In this document: in pieces, positions 1 to 12,497 of the stretch
Numbering within the stretch: the first letter of the stretch is position 1
Layout: every line of letters begins with the position of its first letter
Assembly: GCF_004664715.2 (NCBI RefSeq)
Contig: NC_051075.1
Location: 35,131,495 to 35,195,494 of the forward strand
Source of the DNA: Peromyscus leucopus
Lineage: Eukaryota; Chordata; Mammalia; Rodentia; Cricetidae
Length of the DNA: 64,000 nt
Direction of reading: 5' to 3'
Program-made: the position numbers and the translations under genes
The notes under the pieces: generated by a model
Told to the model about the DNA's origin: nothing
Database searches by the model: none
The model's input: the letters and a program-made list of their open reading frames with translations, nothing else

Positions 1-1035
1 ACCTAACTATACCTAATCTACATCATCCTTCCTCTTTTCTCCAAAGATCATTTTCTTCTTGAAATACATATAATCATTCAATCCCTGATGATCTGAACAT
101 ATTTATTTCTTCTAAAATCATTCAAAAGCCCATGTCCAAAATCTGAGTCCCTATGCAACCAGCCCTGTTTTGAACTTGAAAAATTATAAACAAATAATCT
201 ACAGTGTAAGAATGCAGATAAGATTAAATATCCCTATTCAAAAAGTAATACATGAGGAAGAAGAAAGGAGTATTAAGACAAAGCAAGGTCGAAATCCAGC
301 ATACAGCTCCATGTCTGCAGCCGATAAACACTGTGGGGGGAAGGGACAAAGCCTTGGCCTGTCCCTTATTTATGGTATTCACTCAGTCTAGCTTTGAATA
401 ATTATTGATCTTTCACCATTGTGGACATTGTATATTGCTGGTAATTCTCCATTCACATGTTTCTTTTGGGGCTTAATTCTTAAAGTTTCTCTTGGCTCAT
501 CTCTTCAGGGGCTTTCTGCAAGATCTCTGCTTTCTAGGATCTCTGACATCCCTTTGGAATCCCTGAGGAGGCTACCATGATCTCTAACTCCCATGTTATA
601 AGACCAGTATTATGTAGATTTCAAATTTTATTTCTACAGTGAGCTCAAGTGTTACACGGGACTTCTTTAGTCATGGGTTTTAGTATAAGACTTAGTTTCT
701 TGAAAAAGATTACCTAAGTAGCCCATAAGAGATGGCATATGTCTCTGAAACATTTGTTCTGGAAGTTTGGAGCCTGTAAGTGAAGAGGAAACATGGGGAG
801 AAATTACTGAAATGCTTTCTTTACCATGATATTAGTGAAAATAACTGAGTCTTTGGACCCACTGTCTTTTTAAGTGCTTGTGTGTGTGTGATGTGAATGG
901 TGCATCTATATGAGTCTGTGGGTGGATTTGCCCAGGCATGTATGCAGTGGTAAGAGAAGGATATCCAGTGCCTTCCTCTGTGGATGTTGCCCTTATTGCC
1001 TTAGGACAGTCTTTCAGTGAACCAGATGCTAGATA
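1..1035. other. No gene seen; possible very old repeat at about 240-640
   Basis: AT-rich sequence with no convincing coding frame. From about 240 to 640 the texture changes to a mixed-composition stretch that reads like a decayed LTR or old interspersed repeat, but I cannot assign it to a family. The 73-codon frame at 170-391 has no recognisable domain and I treat it as accidental. Confidence 0.4.
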
Positions 1036-1039
1036 TTTG

Positions 1040-1218
1040 AGATAGGCTTACTGATCAGGAGCCTTTCCTCTCTGAGTGCCTCATTCCTGAGGTTACAGGC
1101 ATGCAAAGCCTTGTGAAGATTTTCATATGTTTGTTATGGATTAAAACTCAGTACCTCATGCTTGCAGATCAAACACTCTGATCCAGGAAAGCTCATCACC
1201 ACTCTTTCAACCCATTAA
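1040..1218 (-). mobile_element. Degenerate B4/ID-like SINE
   Basis: Read on the minus strand, the right part resembles the tRNA-derived ID/B4 head: 'attaaaactcagtacctcat' at about 1140-1160 matches the inverted B-box region. The left part, with 'gttacaggcatgc', resembles an inverted B1-type segment. Together they fit a decayed B4-class composite. Divergence is high and boundaries are approximate. Confidence 0.4.
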
Positions 1219-1323
1219 CCATCCCAATGGTACCTCCACATCTTTAAATGTGGTTTAGCAACCCTATTCTAGAGTACTAAACTTTAAGTTACCATAGCAA
1301 AATATTGGAAGCTGATTAACTTA

Positions 1324-1542
1324 TTTTAAAATTTATTTATTTTTATTTTATATATGGGTTTTTTTGCTGGCATGTATACCTGTGTATTATGTACATGCAG
1401 TACCCTAAAAATCCAGAGGACTGTGTTGGATCTCCTGGAACTGGAGTTTCAGATGGTTATAATCTGCAGTGTGAATGGTAAAAACTGAATCCAGGTCCTC
1501 TGGAAGAGCAGCAAGTATTCTTAACTGCCAAGTAATCTCTCA
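1324..1542 (-). mobile_element. B3 (B2-family) SINE
   Basis: In inverse orientation it shows the T-rich end (inverted A-rich tail), the central 'ctggaactggagtttcagat' motif near 1435-1455 and 'ggtcctctggaagagcagc' near 1494-1512, then decayed 'taatctctcaaac' at the inverted tRNA-like head. This is the usual order of a B3 element on the minus strand. It is moderately diverged. Confidence 0.75.
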
Positions 1543-2127
1543 AACTCAATGTATCAATTCTAAAACAATTGCATTGAGATGGTAGCTCTAGAAGTTCTAG
1601 GGCCTGGAGCCAACATTGGTTCATATCTGAAAAATATCTCATGGTAAGTGGTATTAGAATCAAGGGAGCATGGTAACATAACAACTCAGGAAGCTATAAA
1701 ACTCAAAATGAGACTGTAGTGACTTCCCATTAGACCCCCACCAATATGGATCTTGATATTGACACATTGAAGTCCAAGGTGCTAATGCATTTCTTTCAGG
1801 ACACTTTCAAATCATGCCCAAATACAGCAGCATTCTTCCCTCAGGGCAATCATGATGTCTTGTGGTTTAGCCATTTTGTCACACCAGGTGTGGGCTGCAC
1901 AGATATTCACAACAAATTAGTGGGGTTTTGTTTTTGTTTGTTTGTTTGTTTTGTTTGTGTAGAATACAGGAGCTTCTTGTAATTTTTTTTTTAATTCAAA
2001 GCAACTATGGAATATGATTGTAATTCCTCTTATAAGTATTCTGTACTTCATAATAGTTGGTTAGTTTTATTGAATTGTACTCCTGAAAGAAGCACTTTGT
2101 AGGAAATGCCTAGCTTGAGCTTATACT
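1543..2127. other. No gene or classified repeat seen
   Basis: Holds a TTTG-rich stretch at about 1925-1955 and otherwise AT-rich unique-looking DNA. A 78-codon frame at 1746-1982 runs into the TTTG repeat and has no recognisable domain. Confidence 0.45.
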
Positions 2128-2153
2128 AAAAAAAAAAAAAAAAAAAAAAAAAA
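2128..2153. repeat. Poly(A) tract
   Basis: Uninterrupted run of 26 A, followed by C and a further short A run. It could be the tail of a plus-strand retrocopy ending here, but I do not recognise the sequence on its left. Confidence 0.85.
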
Positions 2154-2159
2154 CAAAAA

Positions 2160-4335
2160 ATGTCTCATCAAATACAAAAAGCTAGGATAGACCTCAGGGA
2201 TCACTGGTTCCTTACTGAACCCTGGAGATGGACTCATGGTTACAAACAGGGGAGATGATGAGAAATGGCAGCTTTCCACGTACGTGAGGCTCACCAGGCC
2301 CATCAGCCCCAATGACTGCTGAAGTAAAGTCAGGCTGTGAAACAAGTTGGACTCAATCCAGGAAAACTTCGGGGGAAATTAATAATTCAGTTAGAGCTAA
2401 AATAAGAAAAAAATATATACTATGTAGGAAAGAGCAATTTTTATGAAAATTGTAAAAATGTAAAATGTCAGGTAAAATGTTGGAGTTGAAGCAGCGATGA
2501 ATTTGAGTCAAGAAATATAGCTTGATATCTTTGTTTTTCCATATTTAGGTATTTATGTAATGAATATTAGGCAGGAAAATTTAGTTTAACTTTTCTAGGT
2601 TAATCTCTAGTTTACTACTTTCAGTAGGCACAACTGAATCTGCTTATGGAAAAAGTAATTTGACATATAGAAGGATATTTGTGTGTGCATAGCTATTGAA
2701 CTATCGATGCCCACATACAGTAAGCATAAACTGGATAGCCCCAGGTGCTCCTGCAGACACAGGTGTCAGGACCATGCTGGGTTCAACTACTCGCGTTGCT
2801 GTTTTTGGTACTGATCTACTTGCACAACTCAAGTTATGAAGGGCGTTCAATTTTTCCATGGGATTTTTATTCTCTAAAATCCATGGTCAACATGTTGCAC
2901 TTAATGGCAATTGCTGGAATTGTCTATACTTTGAAAAGAACAAAATAAATAGATAAAAAGAATGGTCTTTTCAAACTCTTGCCGAGCTCTTAGTACTTGG
3001 GTTCTAATGTCCATTTTCAAATTGTTTCCCCATTCCTCACGTAACAGGGCATATTATTTTCTCTGTGATACAATGATGATAGAAACAAGTCCATTTCCTT
3101 TCACCTATAGTAGTCCACATGTGGACAAAGAAAGACATCAGTGATAAAAGCAAACACAAAGTCAGGGTGAAGCCTCAATTGTCCCATGCTTAAAAGGTTC
3201 TCATGGGCTTCTCTGTCTTCATAGCTTCTCTAAAATCAATGAATCTATTTTCTGGTTATTAAATTCTGAAAAGAAAGAGAAATGGTCTGTTGGTGTCTGG
3301 TGAGTGCACAACCATTCAAATCTGTTGCTTATGACTAAGGAATTTCTTTCTTGTTGGATCAGACTTATGTAAGCAAGGTTTAGAATTCCCTTTGTCATGT
3401 ATCCATTGCCCATTTCAAGGACATTTCAATCAAGGAGGGAAATAATGTATGGGCTGAATTGAAGACCTCAGGAAAATTATTAGAACTGTTCTCTTTGTGT
3501 CTTGGATGATGTAAAAAACAGGAAGGATAGTGGAGAGAACTTGGCTTAAAATAAATATTTGTTTTTTTTATTAATCACTGGAGTGTGTTTAAATTGATCT
3601 TTAAAAATACTTTCTCTAAAAATATAATCAAGTAGCTGAAAGCTCTGGTCTTATTTAAAAAGGTGTGCCTACTAGAGTGAAATATACATCAAGATAAATC
3701 ATATTATCAAAGTTATATATTTATATAAGCAAATTTACTATTAACAGCACAATATTTTCTAATTTATTATGAGTTCATGTTCTTTTGGTCAAAAATAATG
3801 TAATTTCTACAACACACACACACACAGAAACAGTTCCTACAGGTATGACAGACAAGCTTCCTACAGAAAAACCTATGACAGCCACTCTGAATATCTCAGT
3901 AACAATATTTTGAAGACAGAATTTCTATAGTAATGAGAACATAAGAGATCCTTTAGAAGAAGGAGACTACATTCTTGCCTTGAAAATTAAATATTTAAGG
4001 TTATGCTTTCTTTGAGATATTAGTGAACTTGTAAATCATAGTTGAGAAGCTGTGTGGAATCAGACACTGAGCAGCAGAGCCAAATTTTGGGTATTTTGTA
4101 GAATCATGTCCAATGACATTAAGCTTAGTAGTTGATAAGGAGTGGGCTGCAGGATTCCTGGGTCTTAGGTTGTCTCTCTAACAGAAGTGTAGGTCTATAA
4201 CCTTAGCAGAAGATGAACAGAGTTTAAGCTCAGCTATGAGTGCACTGAAAAACAGCTAGCTTGCTTTCTTTAAATTAAGGTATTCTGTTTAAAATGCTAT
4301 TACCTTTCATTTGTGTGATTTTTTTCTTTAAAAAA
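2160..4335. other. No gene seen; unique-looking AT-rich DNA
   Basis: No recognisable SINE, LINE or LTR. A short (AC)n tract lies at 3812-3826. The frame at 2745-2948 could encode 67 residues with a hydrophobic N-terminal half. It lacks a convincing initiation context or neighbouring exons, so I do not call it a gene. Confidence 0.4.
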
Positions 4336-4339
4336 TAGG

Positions 4340-4640
4340 TATAAGAAAATGCAAATCTCCACTGGTGGAATATGTCAGACAGACTTTGTGACGAGGTCTC
4401 CAAAGACTCAGCAAATGAGAGCAGAAATGAAAAACTGGGATTGGAAGAAATTAAAGGCTCTGCGCAGTGAAAAAAAAAATTACTAGAGAAAACAGACAGA
4501 ATATAGAATGAGAGATAATCTTTATGAGCCACTTATAGGGGATTGATATTTATAATATATAAAGAACTTGAAGCATTGAATACCAAAAATTCCCAAAAGA
4601 TCCAATCAATCAGTGAATAAGTTTTGATCTATTTGATATA
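4340..4640 (+). mobile_element. L1 ORF2 fragment (C-terminal region)
   Basis: Plus-strand similarity to the late part of L1 ORF2, centred on 'atatataaagaacttgaagc' at about 4555-4574, a hallmark of this region in mammalian L1s. The reading frame is broken and only a few hundred bases remain. Confidence 0.55.
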
Positions 4641-4744
4641 ATAAAATAATAAATCCTTTTATGATAACTTGAGTAGCTTCTTTTAATTTTTTTCATCTTC
4701 CATTAGTTGTGCTTATTTATTTATTCATTTGTTTATTTTAATTT

Positions 4745-4872
4745 AAGAATGTGTCTTAAGCAGCCCAAACTGGCCTTGAATTCACTAGATAGCCAAGGTT
4801 GGCCTTGAATTTTAAACTTGTCTTTATCTCCCGAGGGCTGAGATAAAGATCTGAAACAACACACACTGCCAT
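4745..4872 (-). mobile_element. Old B1-type SINE
   Basis: Contains inverted B1 blocks in order: 'cagcccaaactggccttgaa' near 4761-4780, a second 'ggttggccttgaat' near 4797-4810, then a decayed 'cccgagggctgagat'. Strong divergence suggests a proto-B1 age class. Confidence 0.6.
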
Positions 4873-6288
4873 TCTTGATTGTGATGTTTAAAAGCATATC
4901 TGAAGCTTTCCCTAAATTGGTATTCAGTGATTATTGTGTTTAAACTGGACATGCTACTTGAAATGTACAGCAGAATGTCCTTCTGTGAAGATCTGTGAGC
5001 TGGTGATATAGGTAAGGATACAGCACTAGGCACAACGGAAAAGCCCTTCTAAAGGTATGGCTCTGACCATCTTTTCTCTGTTTCTCATCAACTCATCATA
5101 CCACAGTGTCATGGGAAAGCAAACAGTTTGCTGCTAAGTGAAGTAGGTGAGGTTGTGGGGTTTTTAAAAGATAGAAGGACCCATTTCAAGCTCTGAGACT
5201 AAGGCTCAATATGAGGCTCATCATGAAAAATATTTAGAAACTTGCATATTTTCCAAAATGACCTAAGGGATCATCAAAATATAACAGATTTGCCATTATT
5301 ATAGGGTAATTTAAGAAATCACTAGTCAGACTTTTGAAGATAGTTTAAATTATATTGAAAGTAGAAAACTTGAGCTATGGCAGAATTTCAAGAAAGAAAT
5401 AGACAGAACTGTTAATAGTAGAAACAAAGAAAGACCCAGTTACTACTTAATTGAAAGAGGCCTGAAGAAATAAACTTAATTAAATGTAGGAATTACTTGG
5501 CTATATGGAGATAAACAATGCATCAGAAAATATAGAATGATATTTACATAGTTTTGCCTTTGACAGACTGAGTTGTTTTGTGCTTTAGTGAGAAGGGAAA
5601 TGCAAGACGAAGAACATGACACAAACACACACATTCTTATTAACAAACTGTTAACCCTACTTCTGATATCTGTTACACTGGTCTGACCAAGCCAACTGAT
5701 TTAGATCTTGAGGTGAGTTTATGCTTTAGAGCAAGCCCTGTGGACAGAGAGAGCCTCTTAGGGGAACTGAGCACTTTAAACTAAATACACTAATTTCACA
5801 GCTGGTGACTTGAATAATTTAACTGGGCTTTGTGTGACAGACTCTTGTTAAACATTTCAAGGGACTTGCATAACCTAAAATAAATTCCTGGAGGCAAGCT
5901 GTCAGTCTTTTGGTTTTGCCTGGCTCTAATATGCAGAGGGAATTTGATAACCAGAAACAGAGGACTGAAAATGATGCATGAAATAAGTGTCCAAAAATGC
6001 ATTGAAAAGTGAAAGGGAAGTACATTCTAGTCACTATTTTCTCTTCTTTTCTAAAGAGCCATGTACTGACAGGATGTCATGCTTCTTCTTGTCTACTTGT
6101 ATTGTGTACCTTAAGCCATGCTCATCCTGCACACTCAACACACAACAATTAGGGTTGCAAAATTCAGAGGAATAAAAAATACTTAAAAATTTTAATAACG
6201 TATATCTAGATTTAATAAATGTATGAGCCTTGATGCATATTTGTTTAGAGAAGAACTGAGGAAAAAGTAAAATATTACTTAAAATTGT
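4873..6288. other. No gene or classified repeat seen
   Basis: AT-rich unique-looking sequence. Short open frames around 5796-6175 on both strands overlap one another and show no domain signature. Confidence 0.45.
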
Positions 6289-6291
6289 AAA

Positions 6292-6492
6292 GTATTGGGG
6301 GCAGGAAAGATCATTCAGAGCATAAGAGTGCTTTTTGCTCTTGCAGAGGATTCAGGTTTCACTCCTAGTAACCTTGGTCTGACACCCTCTTCTGGATTCT
6401 GTGTGCTCCTGTACAGACATGGTAAACATATGTGTAGACAAACACATATATACATGAATAAAAATAAAATAAAATTTAAAAATTTAAAGAAT
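6292..6492 (+). mobile_element. B3 (B2-family) SINE
   Basis: Shows the decayed tRNA-like head ('gatcattcagagcataagag'), the 'ttgctcttgcagaggattca' block, 'gacaccctcttctgga', and an A-rich tail with 'aataaaaataaaataaa'. The order is that of a plus-strand B3. The 75-codon frame across it is incidental. Confidence 0.75.
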
Positions 6493-7584
6493 CATATTTA
6501 TGACATTAAATTCCTAAAATAATATCTATTTAGCACCTATACTACACATTGTCTATAGACAAATGTCTTGAATTTGTATAATTTTGTTACTGGGCATGTT
6601 TCCGTCTGCAGAAAGGACTGTTTTTTTCCTCTCTAAAGTCTTTAAGCATGCTTTATCTCCATTTGAAATTTCCAAAATCATAGCATCGACATATGTTCTG
6701 CTTGAAGTGTTTTGTGCTGAGTTAGTCAGTTTTGAAATCTATAGTTCTCACATTCTCATAATCTGTTTTTCAATGTTTTCCCCATAAACAGTTATTAAAT
6801 AGAAATAACAAGGGCAAAGAATTCACTTTAAATGTATAAAATCACAGGACGATATGAAATTTGTGTGCAGGTATGTCATTGTTAGCAGAGGGAATTTCCT
6901 CAAAGTTTTGGAAGAATTCAAGGGTGAAATTGTTAGCTAAAGTGTGTAATGTGTTTCAGAGAAAACTACTGTGCAAGGTACAAATATCTTCCAATGTCAC
7001 TAGCATCCAAAAACCAGTCTGTGAGCACAAGTTTTAAGGCTGGGTCGTCTGATGCTGTACTTCAGGGAATATATCCTAATAAACATCTTATTTATAAATT
7101 AATTTATCAACTCAAATAATGTTATTATATACTCTTCTAAAGATTATGATTTTTTTCATGGAAATATTATGTTGTACTTTTTTCTTGAAGAGTAGTGAAT
7201 AATTAATTCCTGTGTCTATATCAAGTGTCAGTAATAAAAGCAAAAAAAACCAAAAAAAACAAAAACTATGCTGTCTTGAGTCTTTGAACCTCATCTTTAT
7301 TTCCAAACATTGTTAAGAAAAAGGAAAAATAGTAAAATTCCAATTTTAAAAGAAGATAAAATTGTGAGAAGGTAGATAATAAATATAAAATGAGATTATT
7401 CATACATATAAACACACACACACACACACACACACAAGCACACAAAATGCAGAGAAGTGAGGTCAAAGGCCTATATGTAAGTAAAGAGATTTTAGTAAAA
7501 CTGAATTACAGATGGAGGAATTTGCTAATTTAATTATTAAAATAAGTGCAGAAGTATTAACATTGAATAGGCTTAAAAACATAG
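6493..7584. other. No gene seen; contains a CA microsatellite
   Basis: AT-rich sequence with no assigned repeat except (AC)n at 7411-7436, which creates a cysteine/valine-rich frame on the minus strand. Confidence 0.5.
7411..7436. repeat. (AC)n microsatellite
   Basis: Thirteen tandem AC units without interruption. Confidence 0.95.
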
Positions 7585-7586
7585 AA

Positions 7587-7690
7587 TTTGGCCGGGCTAT
7601 ACAGTATTTGCCTCAAATATATAATGCCTTGAGATTAATCTGCAACACCCAAACCAAGTAAAAACAAAACAAAAAAACACACAAAAAATG
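7587..7690 (+). mobile_element. Degenerate ID-like (tRNA-derived) SINE
   Basis: A tRNA-like head starting near 'ggccgggctatacagtattt', a decayed B-box area ('gagattaatctgcaacaccc') and an A-rich tail ('gtaaaaacaaaacaaaaaaa') fit an old ID-class element. Head similarity is partial, so this is tentative. Confidence 0.4.
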
Positions 7691-8350
7691 CATGAGCCAT
7701 CTAGTTATTGTGTCAAGTTGATAATAGGTGAAGATTATTATATTGTAAATTTCATGGTTAATTGGATTATCGATTAGAAACAGAATATCATTACCTTCTG
7801 TATTCATTAATGGACAAATTTGTCCAATTACTAATTTTTTTATCAATTTGACATAACTATACAAATGAACCACTTCTAAAGTTTAGAATAATATTAAGTA
7901 GTTAAAAGTGTATCCAAATCATAGTTATAAAGTGTGCCAGTCACTGCAGATAATAATTAGCAAATATGGAACAGTTTGGGTTCCTACGATTTCACAGGGA
8001 CTGGATGACAAGCTGCAATAGCCTCAAGGATGCCTTTTACCTTGTGCTGTCTGAAAGGCACAGGATGCTCTGGCAAAAATGAGCTGGACCTACTCCGAGA
8101 AATGCTCTAGAATGGATTCTGTTGAGAGGCCTTCCAATCCTTGATCCCATCCTTTGATTTTTCATTATTCTAAAGGAAAAAAAAAAAAAAAAAAAAAAAA
8201 CACCAGTGTAGCAAGGGGAAGCAATCACCATTTGTTGACAGAAGTCGTAAGAGAACAGTATGTAAGAGCTCTCCTCTCTTACAGATTTTTGTTATAGTCT
8301 CAAGTATGAAAACTTCTGTCAGGGAAGAAGGAATCTCACTGCTTGAAAGG
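7691..8350. other. No gene seen; contains a poly(A) tract
   Basis: Unique-looking sequence with a run of 24 A at 8177-8200. The segment on its left is not a SINE I recognise. Confidence 0.45.
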
Positions 8351-8353
8351 AAA

Positions 8354-8468
8354 TGCACATCTGGATGTGGTGGTACTCACCCAGCATTCTAGCTTTTGGA
8401 AGGTAACAATGGGAGATAGTTTGAGGTTGACTTGGGCTGCATAGAGACCCTAAAAATACTCTAAAATA
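8354..8468 (+). mobile_element. Old B1-type SINE
   Basis: Begins 'ctggatgtggtggtactcac', followed by 'cccagcattctagcttttgg' and 'gaggttgacttgggctgcat', then an A-rich end. This is the B1 monomer order on the plus strand, with heavy divergence. Confidence 0.6.
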
Positions 8469-9629
8469 CAAAAGTGGGACGGCACACACTCAATTATTTT
8501 GAAGTGCAGCTGAAATGAGTACCACGTGAATTGTAGCAAGAATGAAAATAAAATGGGCTTGCTGAGGAAATCTGAAAACTGAGAGATGAACAAAGATGGA
8601 GAACGCAACTGATTCACTCTGTGAATTTTCTTGAGAGGATCTAAATTTCAGCAAGTTGTTTGTTTTCAAAACATCTGTTTGAGTTTGCTCTCATGTGATT
8701 TTTACAATTGTTTTGGTAGTTAGCCCTGCTTCTGAGTTTGCATCTATGGAACTATTTCTCACAGTGGGAGTAGGGACATTTAAATTTATGCCTGACTGTG
8801 ACAAGAACAATGTCATGCTTTATGACAGTACAAAGACGGGTCAAAGAGATTCAGATATCATAATGCTTTCCACACACATAGTGCTTGCTGATTCTTTAGT
8901 AGCAGCATGACATTTGTTTTAATGCTGTTTAAATGCATCAAGACACTCTCCTTCACTGTTTTTCATGCATGTTATGCATGACAATGTCTACTTCTTGTAT
9001 ACAATGAAAATAATTTTGAGCTAATCATGTCCCATTCTAACATAGCTATTAGATATCAAAAATATGTTTTTACTAATCAAATGGCATTTAATTAATGGAA
9101 AATTTCTATTGGATTCAATCTCAATTAGATGCTTATTCAAAACAATGGCATTTTGTGTGGTACTGTACAAACTCTCTGCCTCACAGATTGCATATAAGAA
9201 AAATATTAGCCAAATATTATATCATGACTGGTTAAATAAACTAAAGCCCATTCATCTTAATCAAATATGCTACAGATCAGACTGCTGCATAACATCCAAC
9301 AATGAAATCTCTAACAAGACAGATTGGTGTTCACTGTAACATATGCTGCCAATCGAAGAGAGTCTCAGTTTGTGTGTATAACAAGCAATTGCAGATGTGC
9401 AATATTATGTGTTTGATCTTGAGTACTCCCTACTTAGTATTAAATAACAAACACAAAAGCATATGGATTATAGGGCTATAAATTTGAGAATATCTTATAA
9501 CCACCTGAAGTACTCATAAGAAATATGCTGTCAGATTATTGAAAATGTTTAAGAATTACTATAAGATTATTCATTAATAACCTACTAGCATCTTTTAGCT
9601 TTGATATTTTAAGTTACATTTTTTGGTAA
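8469..9629. other. Single-copy DNA, candidate conserved non-coding stretch at about 8930-9450
   Basis: No interspersed repeat recognised. About 8930-9450 is AT-rich but not low-complexity, with several TAAT cores ('ggcatttaattaatgg' near 9080) and no strong coding frame. That texture is common in developmental enhancers. A frame of 91 codons at 9064-9339 has no domain signature. Confidence 0.35.
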
Positions 9630-9850
9630 AACATTTATGACAAAGAATATTTTTTAAATATTAATTATTGATGGTTAATTATTGATTAATAATATTCATT
9701 ATTAGTGTGTGTTGCATATACTATTAGTATATATATTAATTATTGATGTATTATGTAATCAGTATATGTATTATATTTCTGTATTATTATATGTATGTAT
9801 GTATGTATTATGTAAATGTAAATATGTATGTATGTATGTTTACATACTAT
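9630..9850. repeat. AT-rich low complexity with ATGT repeats
   Basis: TTAATTATTGAT-like units give way to (ATGT)n-type runs at about 9790-9845. Confidence 0.8.
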
Positions 9851-10779
9851 TAGAAGGCATTGTACCCAGTGAGTTACTGTGAGTTTTACCTAGATTGAGT
9901 ACATGCTTAACAAAATTAAAAATTATTATCATGCATATTTGTCTAATGAAGAAACATAGTCAATAACTGATGACTTAAAGTATCTCAAACTTACATTAAA
10001 ATTAGTCATAATAGTAGATTCTAATCTAGGCTGATCGAGCTTAAAACCTGTATTTAAAGAAATCTAATATGCTTCCTCTTTGAATATAATCATTCAAAGC
10101 TGTGACATTGGTGTTTTTCACTGAATTTTAACATTGCTTTCCAGAAACCCACTTTATAGAAGAGAGTATTGTAAGGTCACCAAGTAAAGCCATAATTCTA
10201 TGAATTTCTGTAATCTGGGTACTAAGTATTTTCTAGAATATGAGCAGGAGGTCAACATGCTTTAGTGATTCAATGGCCTAGCAAATGAGCTGACAATGGT
10301 AGAGTGACCAACAGGAACCATGGGGTACTGAAAAACACTGAGATTTTAAGACATTTGTTGGTCACATATTTAGACAAACACGTCCATTATCTTGGTGGAG
10401 AAGGACTTTCAGAATTCCACATATATAAATGTATACAATAAAAAACATGTATCCACACATTCGCACAGGCATGCATAATTTAAATGAAAAAATATTCTTA
10501 CACATTGTAATGAACAAAATTCATAAATTATGTTACCTAATTTTAATAGACTGTTTTACTCCCAATTTTTCATTTAAAGAGAAACATACACTAGAATTGA
10601 ATTTTTGACCTGGGTGCAGTTTAGTGAATAAGTCAAGGCAGTAACTGCTGGCTTACCATCTTCTTTGGTAAGATAATATCTTCCACACATTAAATTGTAT
10701 AGCAGATTTTATTTATTAGAACTTTTCCTATGGTATAGCTCTATAACATACTGGGTTTTTTTTGTTTGTTTGTTTTTGA
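9851..10779. other. No gene or classified repeat seen
   Basis: AT-rich unique-looking DNA, with a TTTG-rich stretch at about 10755-10777. Confidence 0.45.
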
Positions 10780-10781
10780 TA

Positions 10782-11158
10782 CTACTTTAATTGCTTTTCT
10801 ATTGCTATGGCATAACACTATGCCCACAAACAACTTAGGGAACAAGGAGTTTATTTTAGCTTAAAGTTTCATGGGAGTAAGTGTCTATCATGATTGATGT
10901 AAGACATGGCAGCATCAAATATGACAGTAGGGTCAGCAAGCTGAGACATCATGTTTTTAACTATAATTGCAAGCAGACGTGAAGTGGGGGAGGGCTAGAA
11001 CCTCTCAAAGCCTGCTGTTAGTGGCATACTTCATTCAGCAAGACCACACATAAAGATTCCACAATCTTCCCAAGTGGTGCAATCAACTAGGGGCCAGGTG
11101 TGCAAATATGTGATCTTATAGTGGATGTTTCTCATTCAAATCATCACAGATACACTGT
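10782..11158 (-). mobile_element. Rodent interspersed repeat, 'ttctattgctatggcataac' type
   Basis: Opens with 'cttttctattgctatggcat', followed by 'aggagtttattttagctta', a middle with 'acctctcaaagcct', and a terminal 'gtttctcattcaaatcatca'. This is the inverse orientation of a common rodent repeat of about 400 bp that also occurs, in variant form, at 19885-20215 and 40930-41345. I do not give a database name. Confidence 0.6.
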
Positions 11159-11835
11159 ATAGTTAGTTCACATTCATATTATCAATATAGTCTTGTTAGT
11201 GAAAACTTATGTTCCCATTGTAGGCTATATATTAAATACGGATCTACAAATTACTATTAAGTGCTCAAACATTATTATTATAAACCTTAAGATTGATTTC
11301 TATTTTATAACAAGCCTAAAGTTTCTATATTTTTCAAGTTAACATCTTGTGTACTACATTGAAATACACGTTCAATGTCATTTCTCTACTACGTGACTTG
11401 GGAAAGTTACAATTTTCTCCATTCCTTTCCCATCATCCAGACCATTGTTAGAGCTGTTAAGCTTCACATTTCCTTCTTAAGTAGACACATTTTACTGAAT
11501 GAATATATTAATCTCCAGTTCCATTTTCTTCCTACTCTATCTTCTAATTCATTTTCATATCAATTCCAATCATTCAACTATTCATCTTATAAAATCCTCA
11601 TTATTCTTACTTCTATTAGTGATAAACTCAGAACAACTACTTACAGCAATAAATGGATAGCAAAGGTTGATCTCTTCCCTGAGAGCCTTCCCCTAACTGG
11701 AATAGTTTCTGCCTTTGTTCACTCTAGATGCTGTGCTATGCCCTACTTTGAATTTGACTGTGAAACAAAATCATTATTTGAATGGGCTTGAGGGTTATTG
11801 GGATTTGCGATAAAATCGTATTGGTATTAGTAATG
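11159..11835. other. No gene seen
   Basis: AT-rich. A 138-codon frame occupies 11375-11791, but its composition (Ser, Phe, Ile, Tyr) is what AT-rich non-coding DNA yields. It has no domain, no Kozak-like start and no flanking exons, so I treat it as accidental. Confidence 0.4.
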
Positions 11836-11839
11836 AAAA

Positions 11840-12480
11840 AGGAATCAAAGGTACATTGCAGAGCCCGTGACTCAAGACATTATTTAAGAGAAACCTGTGT
11901 TCAAAATTTCAGAGCAGTTACATGCAGATGCTGTTCAGTAGTCAGTACAAACAGCAGTGTAGTTAGTGTCCATATTGCAGCAACCCTCAGCTGTGATCCG
12001 CGGCCAAAGGCCCATCAATGACCCAGCAAGTGTCCTTCCCCAAACCAGTCATAAGTCACACCACCAACACGTCTGACAGCAGTCTGGTATTTGCAAATTC
12101 TAAAATGAATTCTCAACCCATTGACAGTCTGCTGGTGAAAGTCTCAGAGATAATCCAGTCTATCCAGGAACTGAAAAAAATCCATAACCTTCATGAGGCC
12201 CTGGTAATAGACCCATCAAACAGGGACCCCACTGAGGACACAGCAAAAGTCACTTAAATCTTACTCATTTGTAATCTTGAGGACAGTCGCATAAAGTCTA
12301 AACACAGCACAGCAGGAGGAAATCTTTATTTTCTGCCATAAGTCTGTAAAGACTGGTAGAGATAGTTGGTCCTTTAAATACAGACACCTGTGTAAATCTA
12401 CACAGGCCATGAAGATTCAGGCAAACCTGACCCTGCCAAAGGGAACTTAGAACCTAAACTTACAAGATGCCATAACAGCA
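11840..12480 (+). pseudogene. Candidate processed pseudogene of an unidentified gene
   Basis: A plus-strand frame starting about 11851 reads as plausible protein but is broken by three in-frame stops between about 11885 and 11965. Near 12015-12060 the signal moves to another frame, which stays open to a TAA at 12255-12257 (frame 12018-12257, 79 codons). The terminal part has the acidic/amphipathic look of a real C-terminus, with a SEIIQSIQELKK-like helix. The next 200 bases read like a 3'UTR. There is no intron signal. GC content and CpGs ('gatccgcggcc') exceed the flanks, which suits a retrocopy of coding sequence. I cannot name the parent gene. An accidental pattern is possible. Confidence 0.4.
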
Positions 12481-12497
12481 ATTTTAGGAAAGATTTT

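Noticed and set aside
11375..11791. 138-codon open frame
   Set aside because: AT-driven residue composition, no domain, no start context and no neighbouring exons.
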